64,000 nucleotides of DNA, taken from the NCBI GenBank assembly GCA_028554795.2, contig CM068831.1, forward strand, positions 37,564,644 through 37,628,643, written 5' to 3'. Under the pieces are notes generated by a model. The model had not been told where the DNA came from, searched no databases, and saw nothing but the letters and a program-made list of their open reading frames with translations. The position numbers were made by a program, and so were the translations under genes. Positions 49,031 to 60,431 of this stretch are shown here, one piece after another; position 1 is the stretch's first letter; each line of letters starts with the position of its first letter. This stretch comes from Sinohyriopsis cumingii (Eukaryota > Mollusca > Bivalvia > Unionida > Unionidae).

Positions 49031-50062
49031 TCCAGCAATCTAACCACAACAGAAGGTTTCTTATTCATGTAGAAACCATTCAAACGAAGTATAGGACATG
49101 TGTGTGACTGAGGGGTGCAATACTATGGGCAAACTAGGTCCTTCCCACTCACCTAAAATGAATATATGATAAAGATCTATAAAAAAATATATATATATTG
49201 TAGCACTCAAAACAAGGCTTGCCAAGGTGTGGCGAAACAGTCGCTGATTGTGACACTTACTCCTCGAGTACATAACATAGACAGACAATGCCCATTTTTT
49301 CCCACAAATGCTTTCTACCACCTCTTAATGACATATTATAAATCAATACCCACATTTGTCCTTTTTTCTGTCAGTAACACTTGCCAAACGTGAGGTTGCG
49401 AGTTCGAAACTGTCTTTTAAAACGGCTCATCCCAATTTTTACATTTTGTTATTTTTTTATTCTCGTCCTAGGATGGGCAATTAACCTTATTTTATTTTAA
49501 ATATGTTTAAGTGTATGACTTACCCTCAAACATTTCTGATGAATGTTACTACACAGATGATGTATTTTTTTTTAATAGAAGTAAAAAGAAATGCGCGACA
49601 CCTTTTAGTAATAATAAATCAATAGACTTTTTACCAAACTCACGGTCGGCGTAGATCTCTCACGTCTGAAAAGACAATGAATACTAATAATGAAGTTGCT
49701 TCTGTTAGATTTTCAAGCTTAAAATGGACAATTTAAAAAAGAAAAGAAAACTGATCTTTCAAGCCAAGACGCAGTGAGACTGGTCAGATATAACATGGAA
49801 CGCTTATCTTGTAAACAAGTAATGAATTTATTAATTAATTAATTACAGCGTACCTTTCCCTATTGAATATAAAAGTAATGACAAATTAATCTATCCATCC
49901 ATCCAACATAAATACATGCATACATTCGTCCGTAGCATACTAAGGTCTAAATTTGCAACTCAGGTCTTTACAATTGTTGACCGATTAACTGAAGAAAAGA
50001 TATGTTTACGTGCCATTAAATCATCAAGGAAATAACTACTACCAATATTCGACTTTATTAAC
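49031..50062. other. unassigned DNA
   Basis: No gene is recognised. A box B-like GCGAGTTCGAAACT occurs at 49396, without a matching box A. Confidence 0.4.
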
Positions 50063-50265
50063 AACGTTGACTTATTTAGTTACATGTCAGCTCGTCTACC
50101 TTGGGACCATTACATGTGTGCGATGAAGTGTAATTTGATTTTTTTTAAAAAATAGGTTTTGTTTGGTGTTTCATGGCACGGTAACACAGGAACATTATTT
50201 CGTGCCTAGACAATAGACCTACTGCACCTTGACCTGACCGATGTGAACGATTATGGGTCATTCAG
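50063..50265 (+). repeat. dispersed repeat R1, copy 2
   Basis: Aligns with 1551-1835 (landmarks given there). About 80 bp of copy 1 is missing in the middle. Confidence 0.6.
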
Positions 50266-50427
50266 ATTAAGGATGTATTACGTTGGCTAAACATCAAATT
50301 TGCAATTTTGTTCCAACGAGTGCCTTCGGCATATAAGTGATATTATTCAAGGCGACAAAAACTGATTTCACGTATGCTGATTCGTATTTCACACGCGATT
50401 CCTGAATTTCAGGACTATAATTTTGTA

Positions 50428-50710
50428 GACCGCTCCGGTGGCCTACGTGGTTAGAGCGTCGGCCTCAGATGCGAGAGGTAGCGGGTTTCAAACGCCGGCC
50501 TAGTCATATCAAATATAGTTGCTCAGCATTAGGTGGTTCATTTTTGGATTGGTCTGCCTGGTGTCAGAATAATGTGACTGGGTGGGACATGATGCTACGT
50601 GTCTGCGGTATGATGTTCCAGTGCTAGACATAACTGTAAACTGCTACACTGCAGACATCGTAGCGATATTATTGAAAAATTGTTAAAAGCTAAGTTAAAA
50701 ACAACAATCC
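50428..50710 (+). mobile_element. SINE family B, copy 4
   Basis: Head CGCTCCGGTGGCCTACGTGG with a box A-like segment, then GGTAGCGGGTTTCAAACGCC (box B with changes). The body contains TGTGACTGGGTGGGACATGA and CCAGTGCTAGACATAACT. The tail is an A-rich AAAAACAACAATCC. No clear target duplication. It is the only plus-strand member of the family in the window. Confidence 0.88.
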
Positions 50711-51114
50711 AATGCATGAAGAGGTTTAAGAGATCAAGACGGACTCATGAATTGTTTGTGGCAATGGCTTTGTTTTATTTTTAATTAATTTAAACCGATT
50801 ACAAAGCAGCAAATGAGTTACCATGGTCAGAAATTTCAGAGGAAAGATTTCAATGTAGCTTCTTCAGTTTTCTGGTTCCTATTATATTGGACTCACTGCA
50901 CGTAGCTATTGGAATTTAAACAGCGACGAATAACATGCAATACTAAATCACAAATATGGCTGGTTGTATGGAAAAATTCTGATATTAGATCTGGCCATAA
51001 GAAGATGATAACTCACCAGCCATCACGTCAGCCCGGGGGCGGGGGCGGATTAGAACGCAGTTCTTTGTTTACCGTTGAATTAACACTGTACTAAGAACTT
51101 GATATGACGTTGAC

Positions 51115-51155
51115 CAGTCTGTTTGTAATAAATGGTAATTTAATGATATACTACA

Positions 51156-51216
<61 letters not shown>

Positions 51217-51315
51217 AGCTGTGTAAGTACGTAGTGGTTTCATTAGATGCAAGCACTTACAGGAGTCAGCGTAACAAACAGTCTGTAATAAATGGTACTT
51301 TAATGATACACCAGA

Positions 51316-51358
<43 letters not shown>

Positions 51359-51413
51359 AGCTGTGTAAGTACGTAGTGGTTTCATTAGATGCAAGCACTT
51401 ACAGGATTTAGCG
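51115..51413. repeat. tandem duplication around (GT)n tracts
   Basis: Two units (51115-51278 and 51279-51413) share CAGTCTGTAATAAATGGTA, a (GT)n tract (51160-51213 and 51320-51354), and GAATAGCTGTGTAAGTACGT with the following ~50 bases. The units are nearly identical except for GT length and a few substitutions, so the duplication is fairly recent. Confidence 0.93.
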
Positions 51414-53595
51414 TAACTTCCGTTACGTAGATGGCCTCAGTAGCCAAAGGGATATGAAAAGGCCTCAAGTAAGCCTTCCTCTGAAGTCGTCCATGCTAGT
51501 GATTGCTTGCAAAACTGGTACTATCAGTTTCCGATTCTGTTATATGATGGCAAGGGAACTGAAATGTTCAGCAGGCATAGCGCCGGTCGCCAAGCTGGAT
51601 TTTTCCTAACATTTATGCTAAAATTTAAATATATCAAATTTGTTCCCATATTTAAATATAAATGTAACTTGTAATACTTCTAAAATAATGACACAAAGCT
51701 AAATTGTATTTAATTCAACAGTCTTTATATATATGATAGAACTATTTTACAAGTTAACATGAAAGCAAAAATGTAGGTATCTAGAGAAATTCCAGTTAGT
51801 GTTAGCAGGATTAAAATGTGGTAAATGGTAGTTGTGTTATAATATAGCATTCAGGAAAATAAACAAGTTGTTTCGTTGTTTTCAAGTCTCAATAAAAGGA
51901 GCATCATGCAATGCTTCACTAGAGAGGCAGATTTACATATTACTTTCCATGGTGACATTGTTTTAACATTTAGCGTCAGCTCTGTTTAAAAACAATGATG
52001 GATAAAACACTGCAGCACGAAAATAGAAAACACTTAAGTACATGATATGGGTAGATACACAAATATGTATTCAGCTAATTTATTTTATTATATATTATAG
52101 CTGGAAATCTCGGAATCATACACTGTTACTTTACATTGACGCGACAACAACAGCGATATAATTTATGGCAATCAAAGTTCTATTTAGAACAACACACGGT
52201 GACTCGGAATATAAATCAGTGTTATATTCGACCACAGAAAAGATAAGATTTAATAAATATCTGCAATCATGCAAGCATTTGAAAGGCTTAACGAAAAGTT
52301 GCAGGTTCCGAAAAATAAAAGTACCTATGGTAAATAAATGTCATGGTCGCTGCTGATAGCACCTAAAAAAAACATTTGTTCAATCATGAAGTATTGTCAT
52401 GATGTGGGTTGTTTTTGTTTGTTCGTTATTTCTATTTATTCACCGTTTCAAAAGACTGGATGTCGTAATCACAACGTGAAATTTTTCATTAGTGATATCG
52501 GCCAACATGTCCAACGCTTACCGTAAAATCAGAATATATTATGGGAATCAGTTTTGTGGCTTGGGCATAAACAGACGATCGAGTGGTAATTTAATTCCAT
52601 GGGGTAACGCTGATTTCCTTAATGCCCAATCTACAAATCAAGGGCTACAAGGGAACGTAAATCTTATATGTGCCGGCAGAAAAGTTTTAATTTTCTACAA
52701 ATGCTTAGTAATGACGGCTAAAACAACTCATTGTCCAGAAGATCTGTAGCCTCTATTGATTTTCCAATGCCTGTTCTTAGAACATGATCCCAGCATTGGA
52801 AATAATATCAAATACGATAACAATAATATCCGTGGTGTTTCTCTTCTTCCACCACTGTCACTCTGCCATAAAATGACCTGAGAAATTAATGTTTGAGGTC
52901 GGTGTCTTGAGGTTGACAATATTCATTTTCAGCTTCCTCGTTCATGTCAACCAAATAGCCGAGATATAGTTTTAATGTTCAAACAGATACGGTGACATGT
53001 TTCTTGTTTTAACATAAAATGATCAGTCTGAAAATCTCGATCTGCTGAAAACATGAAAGATCTAAGTTGCTGCAATTGTCGTTGCCCGTGAAACCATTAT
53101 GTTTTAGATACACAGGAACTGGTTAGAAGTTCAGCTCACTATGTCAGGTTGAGTAAATGAGTTTACTACCGCATAACCCGTTCTTACATCGGCACTTTCC
53201 GTAAAAAAGGGCAAGATCATCTGTAAGAAGGTATTTTGAATTAAGTATGAATTTATTAACAATTAATATATCCGTGTGAAGTTTGTTGCATTCTGGACGG
53301 AATATACAATTACTTTATTATACAATTTTATGCCATTATGTCCAAAACAAGAAATATTTCAATATCTGTTTCACTCCTAATTATTTTGAGGCATATGAAA
53401 AAAACAAATTGGTATCATAACTTCTAGCATACGCTTTCCAAACGCCTAGTCGGGCGACAGAGAGCTAGCCGTGATGAACGTGTTTTGTCTGGCTTAGTCA
53501 TTTTAGAGTGGTATGAAGTTGGGCCTTGTTTAATGTGGTAAGTCAATAAATCAATATTTATTTAATACAAGATAGGGAGAAGCTCCAGCTATGGC
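51414..53595. other. unassigned AT-rich DNA
   Basis: Three neighbouring plus-strand frames at 52165-52356, 52338-52526 and 52492-52749 (63, 62 and 85 codons) are suggestive of a broken coding region, but I recognise no domain. No tandem repeat was found. Confidence 0.4.
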
Positions 53596-54412
53596 TGTAA
53601 TGTACCGTGTTAATTAAACATTTTACTAAATGTGTAACGAACCGTGTTCATTAAACATTCTTCTAAATGTGTAATGTACCTGTTAATTAAACATTTTACT
53701 AAATGTGTAATGTACATTGTTAATTAAACATTTAACTACTGTGTAATGCACTGTGTTAATTAAATATTTTACTAAATGTGTAATGTACTTTGTGAATTAA
53801 ATATTTTGCTAAGTGTGTAATGTACTTTGTTAATTAAACATTTTACTAAGTGTGCAATGTACTTTGTTAATTAAACATTTTACTAAGTTTGTAATGTACT
53901 GTGTTAATTAAACATTTTACTAAATGTATAATGTACATTGTTAATTAAACATTTTACTACCGGGTAATGCACTGTGTTAATTAAATATTTTACTAAATGT
54001 GTAATGTACTTTGTTAATTAAATATTTTACTAAGTGTGTAATGTACTTTGTTAATTAAACATTTTACTAAGTGTGTAATGTACTTTGTTAATTAAACATT
54101 TTACTACGTTTGTAATGTACTGTGTTAATTAAACATTTTACTAAATGTATAATGTACATTGTTAATTAAACATTTTACTACCGGGTAATGCACTGTGTTA
54201 ATTAAATATTTTACCAAATGTGTAATGTACTTTGTTAATTAAACATTTTACTAAATGTGTAATGTTCTTTGTCAATTAAACATTTTACTATATATGTAAA
54301 GTACCGTGTTAATTAAACATTTTACTATATGTGAAATTTACCGTGTTAATTAAACATATTACTAAGTGTGTAATGTGCCCTGTTAATTAAACATTTTACT
54401 AAATGTTTCACA
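53596..54412. repeat. 37-bp satellite with 221-bp higher-order unit
   Basis: About 22 copies of an AT-rich 37-bp unit (GTAATGTACTTTGTTAATTA and AACATTTTACTAAGTGT). Each carries the palindrome TTAATTAA. A marker variant followed by GTAATGCACTGTG occurs at 53739, 53960 and 54181, exactly 221 bp apart, so six-unit blocks were amplified about three times. Confidence 0.96.
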
Positions 54413-55027
54413 GTGCTAAAGCTACATCCTGTTAGTGTATTTCCAAGGACTATATATTATTCTTCTGAAGCGAGTGCAGGGTTATAATTATCACTAACGT
54501 TAATTAGATATAACGATATACATCAATAATTAAGTGAATCTGTACCCGTACAGTTAAATTTTAAAAAAAAAGAAGAAAAAAAGTGCGTCAACGTATTCCG
54601 TAAAATTAATAAATGCAACGAGTGAAATATGTTTTCTGCCTACATGTTATCGTTTGTCATGCCATTTCTATCGCATTCTTTCTTTAAAGCTTACCCTATG
54701 AGAAGCGTTAATTTAGAGCTGTGTCGCGTTTGTCGTTGCAAAAGCAACTATCATTTTTACCCGCGAAAATCAGAAAAATATAGCTAGGTATAACTTCAAT
54801 TTGCATTAGTTTTCATATTTAAAACTCTCCAATTTAGGCGAGACTTAATTAATATCATCAGAAAGGGAACTAATAATTAGTACGTGTTTATATGTACCGG
54901 ATAATAGTGACTTTAAATTTGTGGCGGAATTATGGTTGCTTAGGGTTTATCTTAATGGAAATTAAGGAGCAGTATTCAATATCTCACCTACTTCGAACTC
55001 TTTACCACAGTTAAAAGGCTAATTATA
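54413..55027. other. unassigned DNA
   Basis: No gene is recognised between the satellite and the LINE tail. Confidence 0.4.
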
Positions 55028-57275
55028 TAATAATAATAATAATCATAATAATAATAATAATAATGAGGACTTTGTATAGCACCTAATCTTTAGAAGCTCT
55101 AAGCGCTTTACATTAGACAACACCTATAAGATAAAAAACATATATTATGATATGATTACAAAAAACAAACACCATGAAATTAGAAAACATTAAAAAAAAA
55201 ACATGCTGAGAATATTTAAGGTAGGAAACATTATTAGGTCTTTAACACCACAACACAGATCAACTGGGCTGGAGTGTATTCCATTTGCAGATACAATTTG
55301 TGTCCTGTTGACCAAGTAGGACTTGAACCACAGCAAGGCTGTATCATGAATGCTAATTACATGCTGGAGACGGTGAAGTAATATATCATGGTCTATTGTG
55401 TCAAATGCTGCAGACAGATCAAGGAGGGTGAGGACTGTAATCTTTCCGCTATCCAACGCAGAGAGAATGTCATTAACTACTTTTAGAAGAGTAGTTTCAG
55501 TACGGTGGCAAGGGCGATATGCAGATTGTACATTGCTAAAAAGATTTTGAATTTAGATGAGATAGAAGCTGGGATAGAACGACCTTTTCTAAGAATTTTG
55601 ATATGAATGGGAGATTAGAAACTGGGCGGTAGTTCTTTAAATCGTTATGGTCAAGTGTTGGTTTCTTCAGCAGAGGCTTTACAATGGCAGTTTTGAAAAA
55701 AATATGGGAATTCCCCGGATGAGATAGAGGTATTAATAACATCAGTCAGTGAAGGCAATACTGGATCTAAGCACTCAAGCAGCAGTGATGTTGGAATTGG
55801 ATCAAGTTCACGTGACTTTGGTGCACTCTTCATCAGGATTGTACGTACGAAATCCATAGAGACAGGTTCAAATGCTGATAATAGTTGCCGCTCAAATTCT
55901 GTATCCCAACTGTATGGTGACGACGAGTCAATTGAAAGTGGGGTGACAAGCTTATCTCTAATGGTTTGTACTTTGTCACTGAAGAAATTTGCAAACATGT
56001 CCGGAAGGTCGACTGGAGAGAAGATAGTTGGGAGTGGTGTAGATTTGTTCCTTGACATTAGCTTTTTAGTAATCTCGAAGAGCTCTTTGCAGCTGGAACT
56101 TTCCGTGATCTTAGTAGTGTAGTGGGCTGATTTCGCTGCATGGACTATATTTGTGATATTCTCCTTAGAGGCTTCATATATTTGTTTATGAATAGTGAAT
56201 CTGGTGGAAAGCCAAAGCCTCTCAGCTTTACGGCGGTCTCTTTAAGAAGCTGGTCCCTAACACTGCTTTACCATGGAGAACACTTTTGAATTGATACTCT
56301 GCACTTGGTAGCTGGTGCATGTTTGTCAAGCAATGAACGCAGGCAGTTATCAAGTTGTTCTGCGGTAGGAGGTAAGCAAGTTGTTAAGTTAGCTTGGTTT
56401 TATTTATCATACGGAGGTTTCTCTTAGTAGCAGATAAAGGTGGAGGGTTAGGGACTGATACGTCAAGATGACATATAATGCAGAGGTAATCTGATGCAAG
56501 GTCATGGGATACCAGGGAGGACCGTAAAATGTTATCATCAGGTCTATGAAGAATCCAGTCTAAAATGTGAACGTGTTTATGGGTGGGTTGGTTAACTGAC
56601 TGTTTCTGGTTGAAAACATTAATGGAATCTATGAGTTTTGATGTATTTGGGTTTCCGGGACAGTCAAAGTGAAAGTTGAAATCTCCAAGAATAACCAGGT
56701 TTCCACCTATCGAATGTCCGTAGTCCAGGAGATTCGGAAACTGCTCCAAAAAGAGAGAGTCAGCCAGCTTGTTTTTTCTACTAGGAGGAGGGACGTATAG
56801 GCAGAAAAAATGGACTGACCTTTGCTCCAGTGTGGTCGAAATTGAATGTTGTAGTGTGGTTAAGACGTTTTATCATGGTGTTCTTTGTGATGACAGCAAT
56901 TCCACCTCCGCAAGAATTACGGGGGAACGACTTGATGGAGTAACCAGTGGGTGTTAGATCCGCACACCTGGGCTCATCGCTTGATGTTTTTAGCTATGTT
57001 TCTGTCAGGAAAAAAAGGTCAATATTCTGGTCGTTGATAAAATAAACTATTGGCGCTTTGTTAAAAAACAGTGGAACAAGACAGCTGAGAAAAAGTCTAA
57101 TTGCTCTCATTTCCAAAACAAGGAGATGAAACACATACGAATTTAGCAGCCAATACATAACGAACACAATAACGTAGATGAAAACAGGCAACAAGCACAA
57201 ATATCATGAAAACGGCAATAAAAAACGGAACAGCTGCTTCAAGCCGGTTAAGCGATAGCGGCCATCTTGTTTTCA
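55028..57275 (-). mobile_element. CR1/L2-like LINE, copy 2, nearly full length with deletion
   Basis: Minus strand. The 5' part reads AAGATGGCCGC at 57258-57268. The endonuclease start (DQNIDLFFLTET) is in the frame 56994-57200, and its core LVILGDFNFHFD in 56384-56749. The linker is in 55651-56058. The RT begins KPLLKKPTLDHNDLKNYRPV (55536-55742) and continues TVLTLLDLSAAFDTIDH (55190-55456). The 3' end matches copy 1 and ends in (ATT)n at 55028-55063. Against copy 1, about 900 bp is missing at 55246-55255, corresponding to about 19000-19910. That loss removes the YADD box and the C-terminal part. Frames are broken, so it is inactive. Confidence 0.9.
57258..57268 (-). promoter_or_regulatory. 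YY1-like site at the 5' end of the LINE copy
   Basis: Minus-strand AAGATGGCCGC differs at one position from the usual YY1 site AANATGGCGGC, a motif found at the 5' ends of some LINEs, where it helps position transcription. That it acts here is inference from motif and location. Confidence 0.35.
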
Positions 57276-57347
57276 ATTAGTAGACCTTCATATTTATATG
57301 TCTTTTTGACAGCAAGAGTTCAAGAGTTTGCAGGTGTTATTTTCATT

Positions 57348-57408
57348 AGTATTATTATTTGTATTATTATCATCATCATCGTTATTATTATTATTATTAT
57401 TATTATTG
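57348..57408. repeat. (ATT)n microsatellite
   Basis: ATT repeats with an internal CATCATCATCG interruption. It is close to the 5' end of the LINE copy, so it is not that element's tail. Confidence 0.95.
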
Positions 57409-57799
57409 GTACAAGCAAGTGAATTTCCAATAGTTACCGCAACCTCAAAACTTTAACAATAGCCAGTTTGATGCGTATTAATAAAAGCAAATAACGAAAG
57501 CAAACACCTTTAGCATTTAGATTCACATATGTTGTTCCTTATTTAAAATTTTAACTATTGACTCTAAATTTTCTTTCAGCTCATCCGATGAAGCCTTAAT
57601 TCGTTTATGGCTGCATAAGGATATGTTTTATACAAGATGAACTCACAGAGGAGAAATAAATCAAATAAATAATTTCAAAATGTGTGAATATGCGTTCCCT
57701 TTCACTTGATTGATGTTATGTATATTTAACTTGTATTGTTTGGTGGCTTTTCTTAATGATTATGCGTTATGTACATCTTTATTTTGTGCTTGACCTTTG

Positions 57800-58870
57800 T
57801 CCAAAATCAAGTTAATGGGGTATCTAACTGTGATGTGACGGGTTGTTGTGCCGCCACTGTGGTAGGTGTGGTACGGATGGGATGGGGTGCTCCCAATATT
57901 TTATTTAAATTATTATTGAAGTCTACCTTGGCTCGATTTTGGTTGGAGTTAAATTAGTGAAAGACAGATGTAAAGCTCCGAGGCCCCCAATCAGCAATGC
58001 CGACGGTTAAATGATTGAATATACACAAAGGTGAAATTCAACGAATAACAATTTAATAACGATTCAATAGTCAAGTGCTTGAAATTTCCCAAGTACTCCT
58101 TCTCCGCTCGACCCTGTGATATCCTGTTGCGTCATTTGATTAGTAGTGTGAGATAGCTTTCCATCTGTCCTTGTGTTTTACTCATCTGTGAATTCTTCTC
58201 TCATATTCTTCCAAATCATTTTCCTCTTCCTCCCGACTTTCTCCAAATTCCTTCTCCTCCTCGACTTCTCTACACCCCTCCTCCTTCCCCACTTTCTCGT
58301 CCTGGGCTCCTTTTCCTCCTCCTTGACTCTCTCCCCCGACTAGACTTGTCGTCTCCGACTGCTCTGCTAGTCTTCCTTCATTCTCCCCTCTTAGAGACTC
58401 GGGACTTATCTGAACCGGATGTTCTGTCCCCCAAAAAACTACCTTTACAAAGCTTTGTCTTTCCTTAGAATCTCCTCTCTAAGTTTTACCGCCAAATTTT
58501 GAGTGGCTTCCTCTGAGTAACACTATATTGATCAGCAATCTTCTTCGGCGAGACCAGACTCCAGCTTGCTGGTTAGAAGTTATAATTCGGATCGAAATTG
58601 CTATCACAATTCCGATTGGGTGTCGCTGTGGCCCGATCCAATCAACATAGCGGACAATGTCCTTCTTGCTGTCGGTCCACGTGGAAATGGATTTAGAACA
58701 CGCCCCGTTTCCCTCGCGGGTTCCTCTGACCTTAGGATTAAGCTGTATCACAGGTGGGGATTCGCTCGATCTAACGCCCGTGCCGATTCAAGATGCCGGG
58801 TCTTCTCTCTGGTCATGGTAACCTTGTGTAAGAGATTAACTCTAGAATGCGGCAATGTTTAGACATTTAA
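57800..58870. other. GC-richer stretch with pyrimidine tract, unassigned
   Basis: This segment is visibly GC-richer than the rest. It includes a C/T-rich tract at about 58180-58375 (many CTCCTC and TTCCTC words on the plus strand). Then 58500-58870 is open on both strands over about 90 codons (58479-58751 minus, 58566-58862 plus) with no recognised domain. It could be an untranslated region or terminal part of an unknown element. No matching terminal repeats were found. Confidence 0.4.
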
Positions 58871-59544
58871 ACATGGCTTGTAATAATACCTTAGTTTATA
58901 AACGACCTACGAACAGGGGCTGAGCAAACGTGACACTAACCAGGGACATTTATTTCGTACTAACATAATACATAGCTAAATATTTCTCCTTGATTATGAA
59001 TTAAATATTTAGATCTTTTTTAATTGTAAACATGTTTACTTTAATTTGAGTTTAAGTTAAATCTTCATTCTGTGCGTAGAAACTTCCTCATTAAGTTGAC
59101 AAAGTATTTTCAGGAAATGGTAATTGAGACCTAGGTCAAGTAGATGGGTGTATAATGCTGTTTACCTAGGATATATTCATTATAGCCTTATGATTTTTCG
59201 GTGCTCCTTATGTATGACAACAAATTTTGCAAACATGTAAACCAGAGACAAAAATTAGCACGTAAGTGAGCTAGGGACATTTCCAGCACGGTGCTATTCT
59301 CACCTGATCGTCTCGATGTTACCAAAGAAATGGTCTGCGTATCACATGCAAGTCGACGTGGTCGCCATGGTCGGCCTATTATTTGCTGGAAAAGCAATTA
59401 ATAAAATGCATGCTCGCGACTTTCCCCGTTTCACTCTCAGACGACTTTCATTATTAGTGTGCCAAAAACAAACGTCTTCTTCCTAAAATGGTTTAGTATA
59501 TAAAGTGATGAAAGGAACTGACATAACACCAAAATACGAGAAAT
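58871..59544. other. unassigned DNA
   Basis: No gene is recognised; a 69-codon antisense frame at 59188-59397 has no domain. Confidence 0.4.
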
Positions 59545-59665
59545 TGAGGCGGAAATCGCGGTGACTCAGTTGCTCGAATCCTACCATTTTACCGTGGTTT
59601 GTCCACGGGCAAAGTACTTCACGCCAATTATTTTAGTACTAAATAACCTACTTTTGTTTCTGTGT
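59545..59665 (+). mobile_element. SINE family C, copy 2 (5'-truncated)
   Basis: The body matches the minus strand of 26041-26200 (TACCGTGGTTTGTCCACGGG, then CTAAATAACCTAC). The tRNA-like head is reduced or degraded in this copy. Confidence 0.55.
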
Positions 59666-59706
59666 CATAAAGCAGAAAACCAAACCAAATCAAAACCACA
59701 ACAATA

Positions 59707-59945
59707 AGTTGTTCTTGTTTTTGTATGGTTTAACGCTATGCTATACATGGCGGTCAGCATACATGGTGGAGGAAGAACCCGGCAAAACCCCGAAAAGAAC
59801 AACCGACCCACGAGAAGCTACTGGCAAGCTTTCTCACGTACCCACACTGGCCGAGCCCGAGACTCGAACCCACTCAGACAGAGGTGAGACGGCATTGATC
59901 CGTAATAGTGAGCGCTTTAGATTACTTGGCCACTCTGGGCTCCTA
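59707..59945 (-). mobile_element. SINE family A, copy 3
   Basis: Read on the minus strand: head AGAGTGGCCAAGTAATCTAA and GGGTTCGAGTCTCGGGCTCG. The body includes GGGTTCTTCCTCCACCATGT and ATGTATAGCATAGC, and the tail is ATACAAAAACAAGAACAAC. No clear target duplication. The 118-codon plus-strand frame at 59709-60065 is antisense to this SINE and not a gene. Confidence 0.9.
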
Positions 59946-60431
59946 ATGGAGGGAACATGTTTGCCGTTGGTTGAGTCCTGGTGGGGGGAAGAGGAACCTA
60001 CAGAGGAGAAACCGGGTTGTTGCTACTTCAGTACAGCACAGAACTTCAACACCAATTTAGTCTAAACGGGTAGTTAGAATGTCACAGTCTGATCGACTGG
60101 ATGACCACGTCAAGATTCAGGGTCTATATCAATGAGCCCTGATTCAGGATTCAGTGTCCACTTACTTCCAAACTTTAAAGGTCACCGTTGTGTCTAAGGA
60201 AACCCTTACTGTAATATTGTAAAACCCTAGATTGCTTCTGAGGGCTGTGGCAAGAGTCAACTGAGAAAGAATTCTGCTTAGATAAAGTAAACCATCATGC
60301 TTTGCCCTACGATGACAACGCAATACATCAGCATTAGTCAGTATCATCTTACCGAACTCATGGACGAGAGGGGCACTGGGACGAATTCATTCTACGCCGT
60401 TATGGCAGAAAACAGCTGATAACAATAGATA

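Noticed and set aside
49360..49420. Box B-like GCGAGTTCGAAACT as another SINE or tRNA
   Set aside because: No box A at a suitable distance and no match to the other SINE bodies.
52165..52749. Cluster of three plus-strand ORFs
   Set aside because: Suggestive of a broken gene but no domain recognised, frames differ and starts are arbitrary; left as unassigned.
53596..54412. Possible CRISPR-like array of 37-bp repeats
   Set aside because: Units are directly joined without unique spacers, and the context is eukaryotic; it is a satellite.
59709..60065. 118-codon plus-strand ORF
   Set aside because: Most of it is antisense to SINE family A copy 3.
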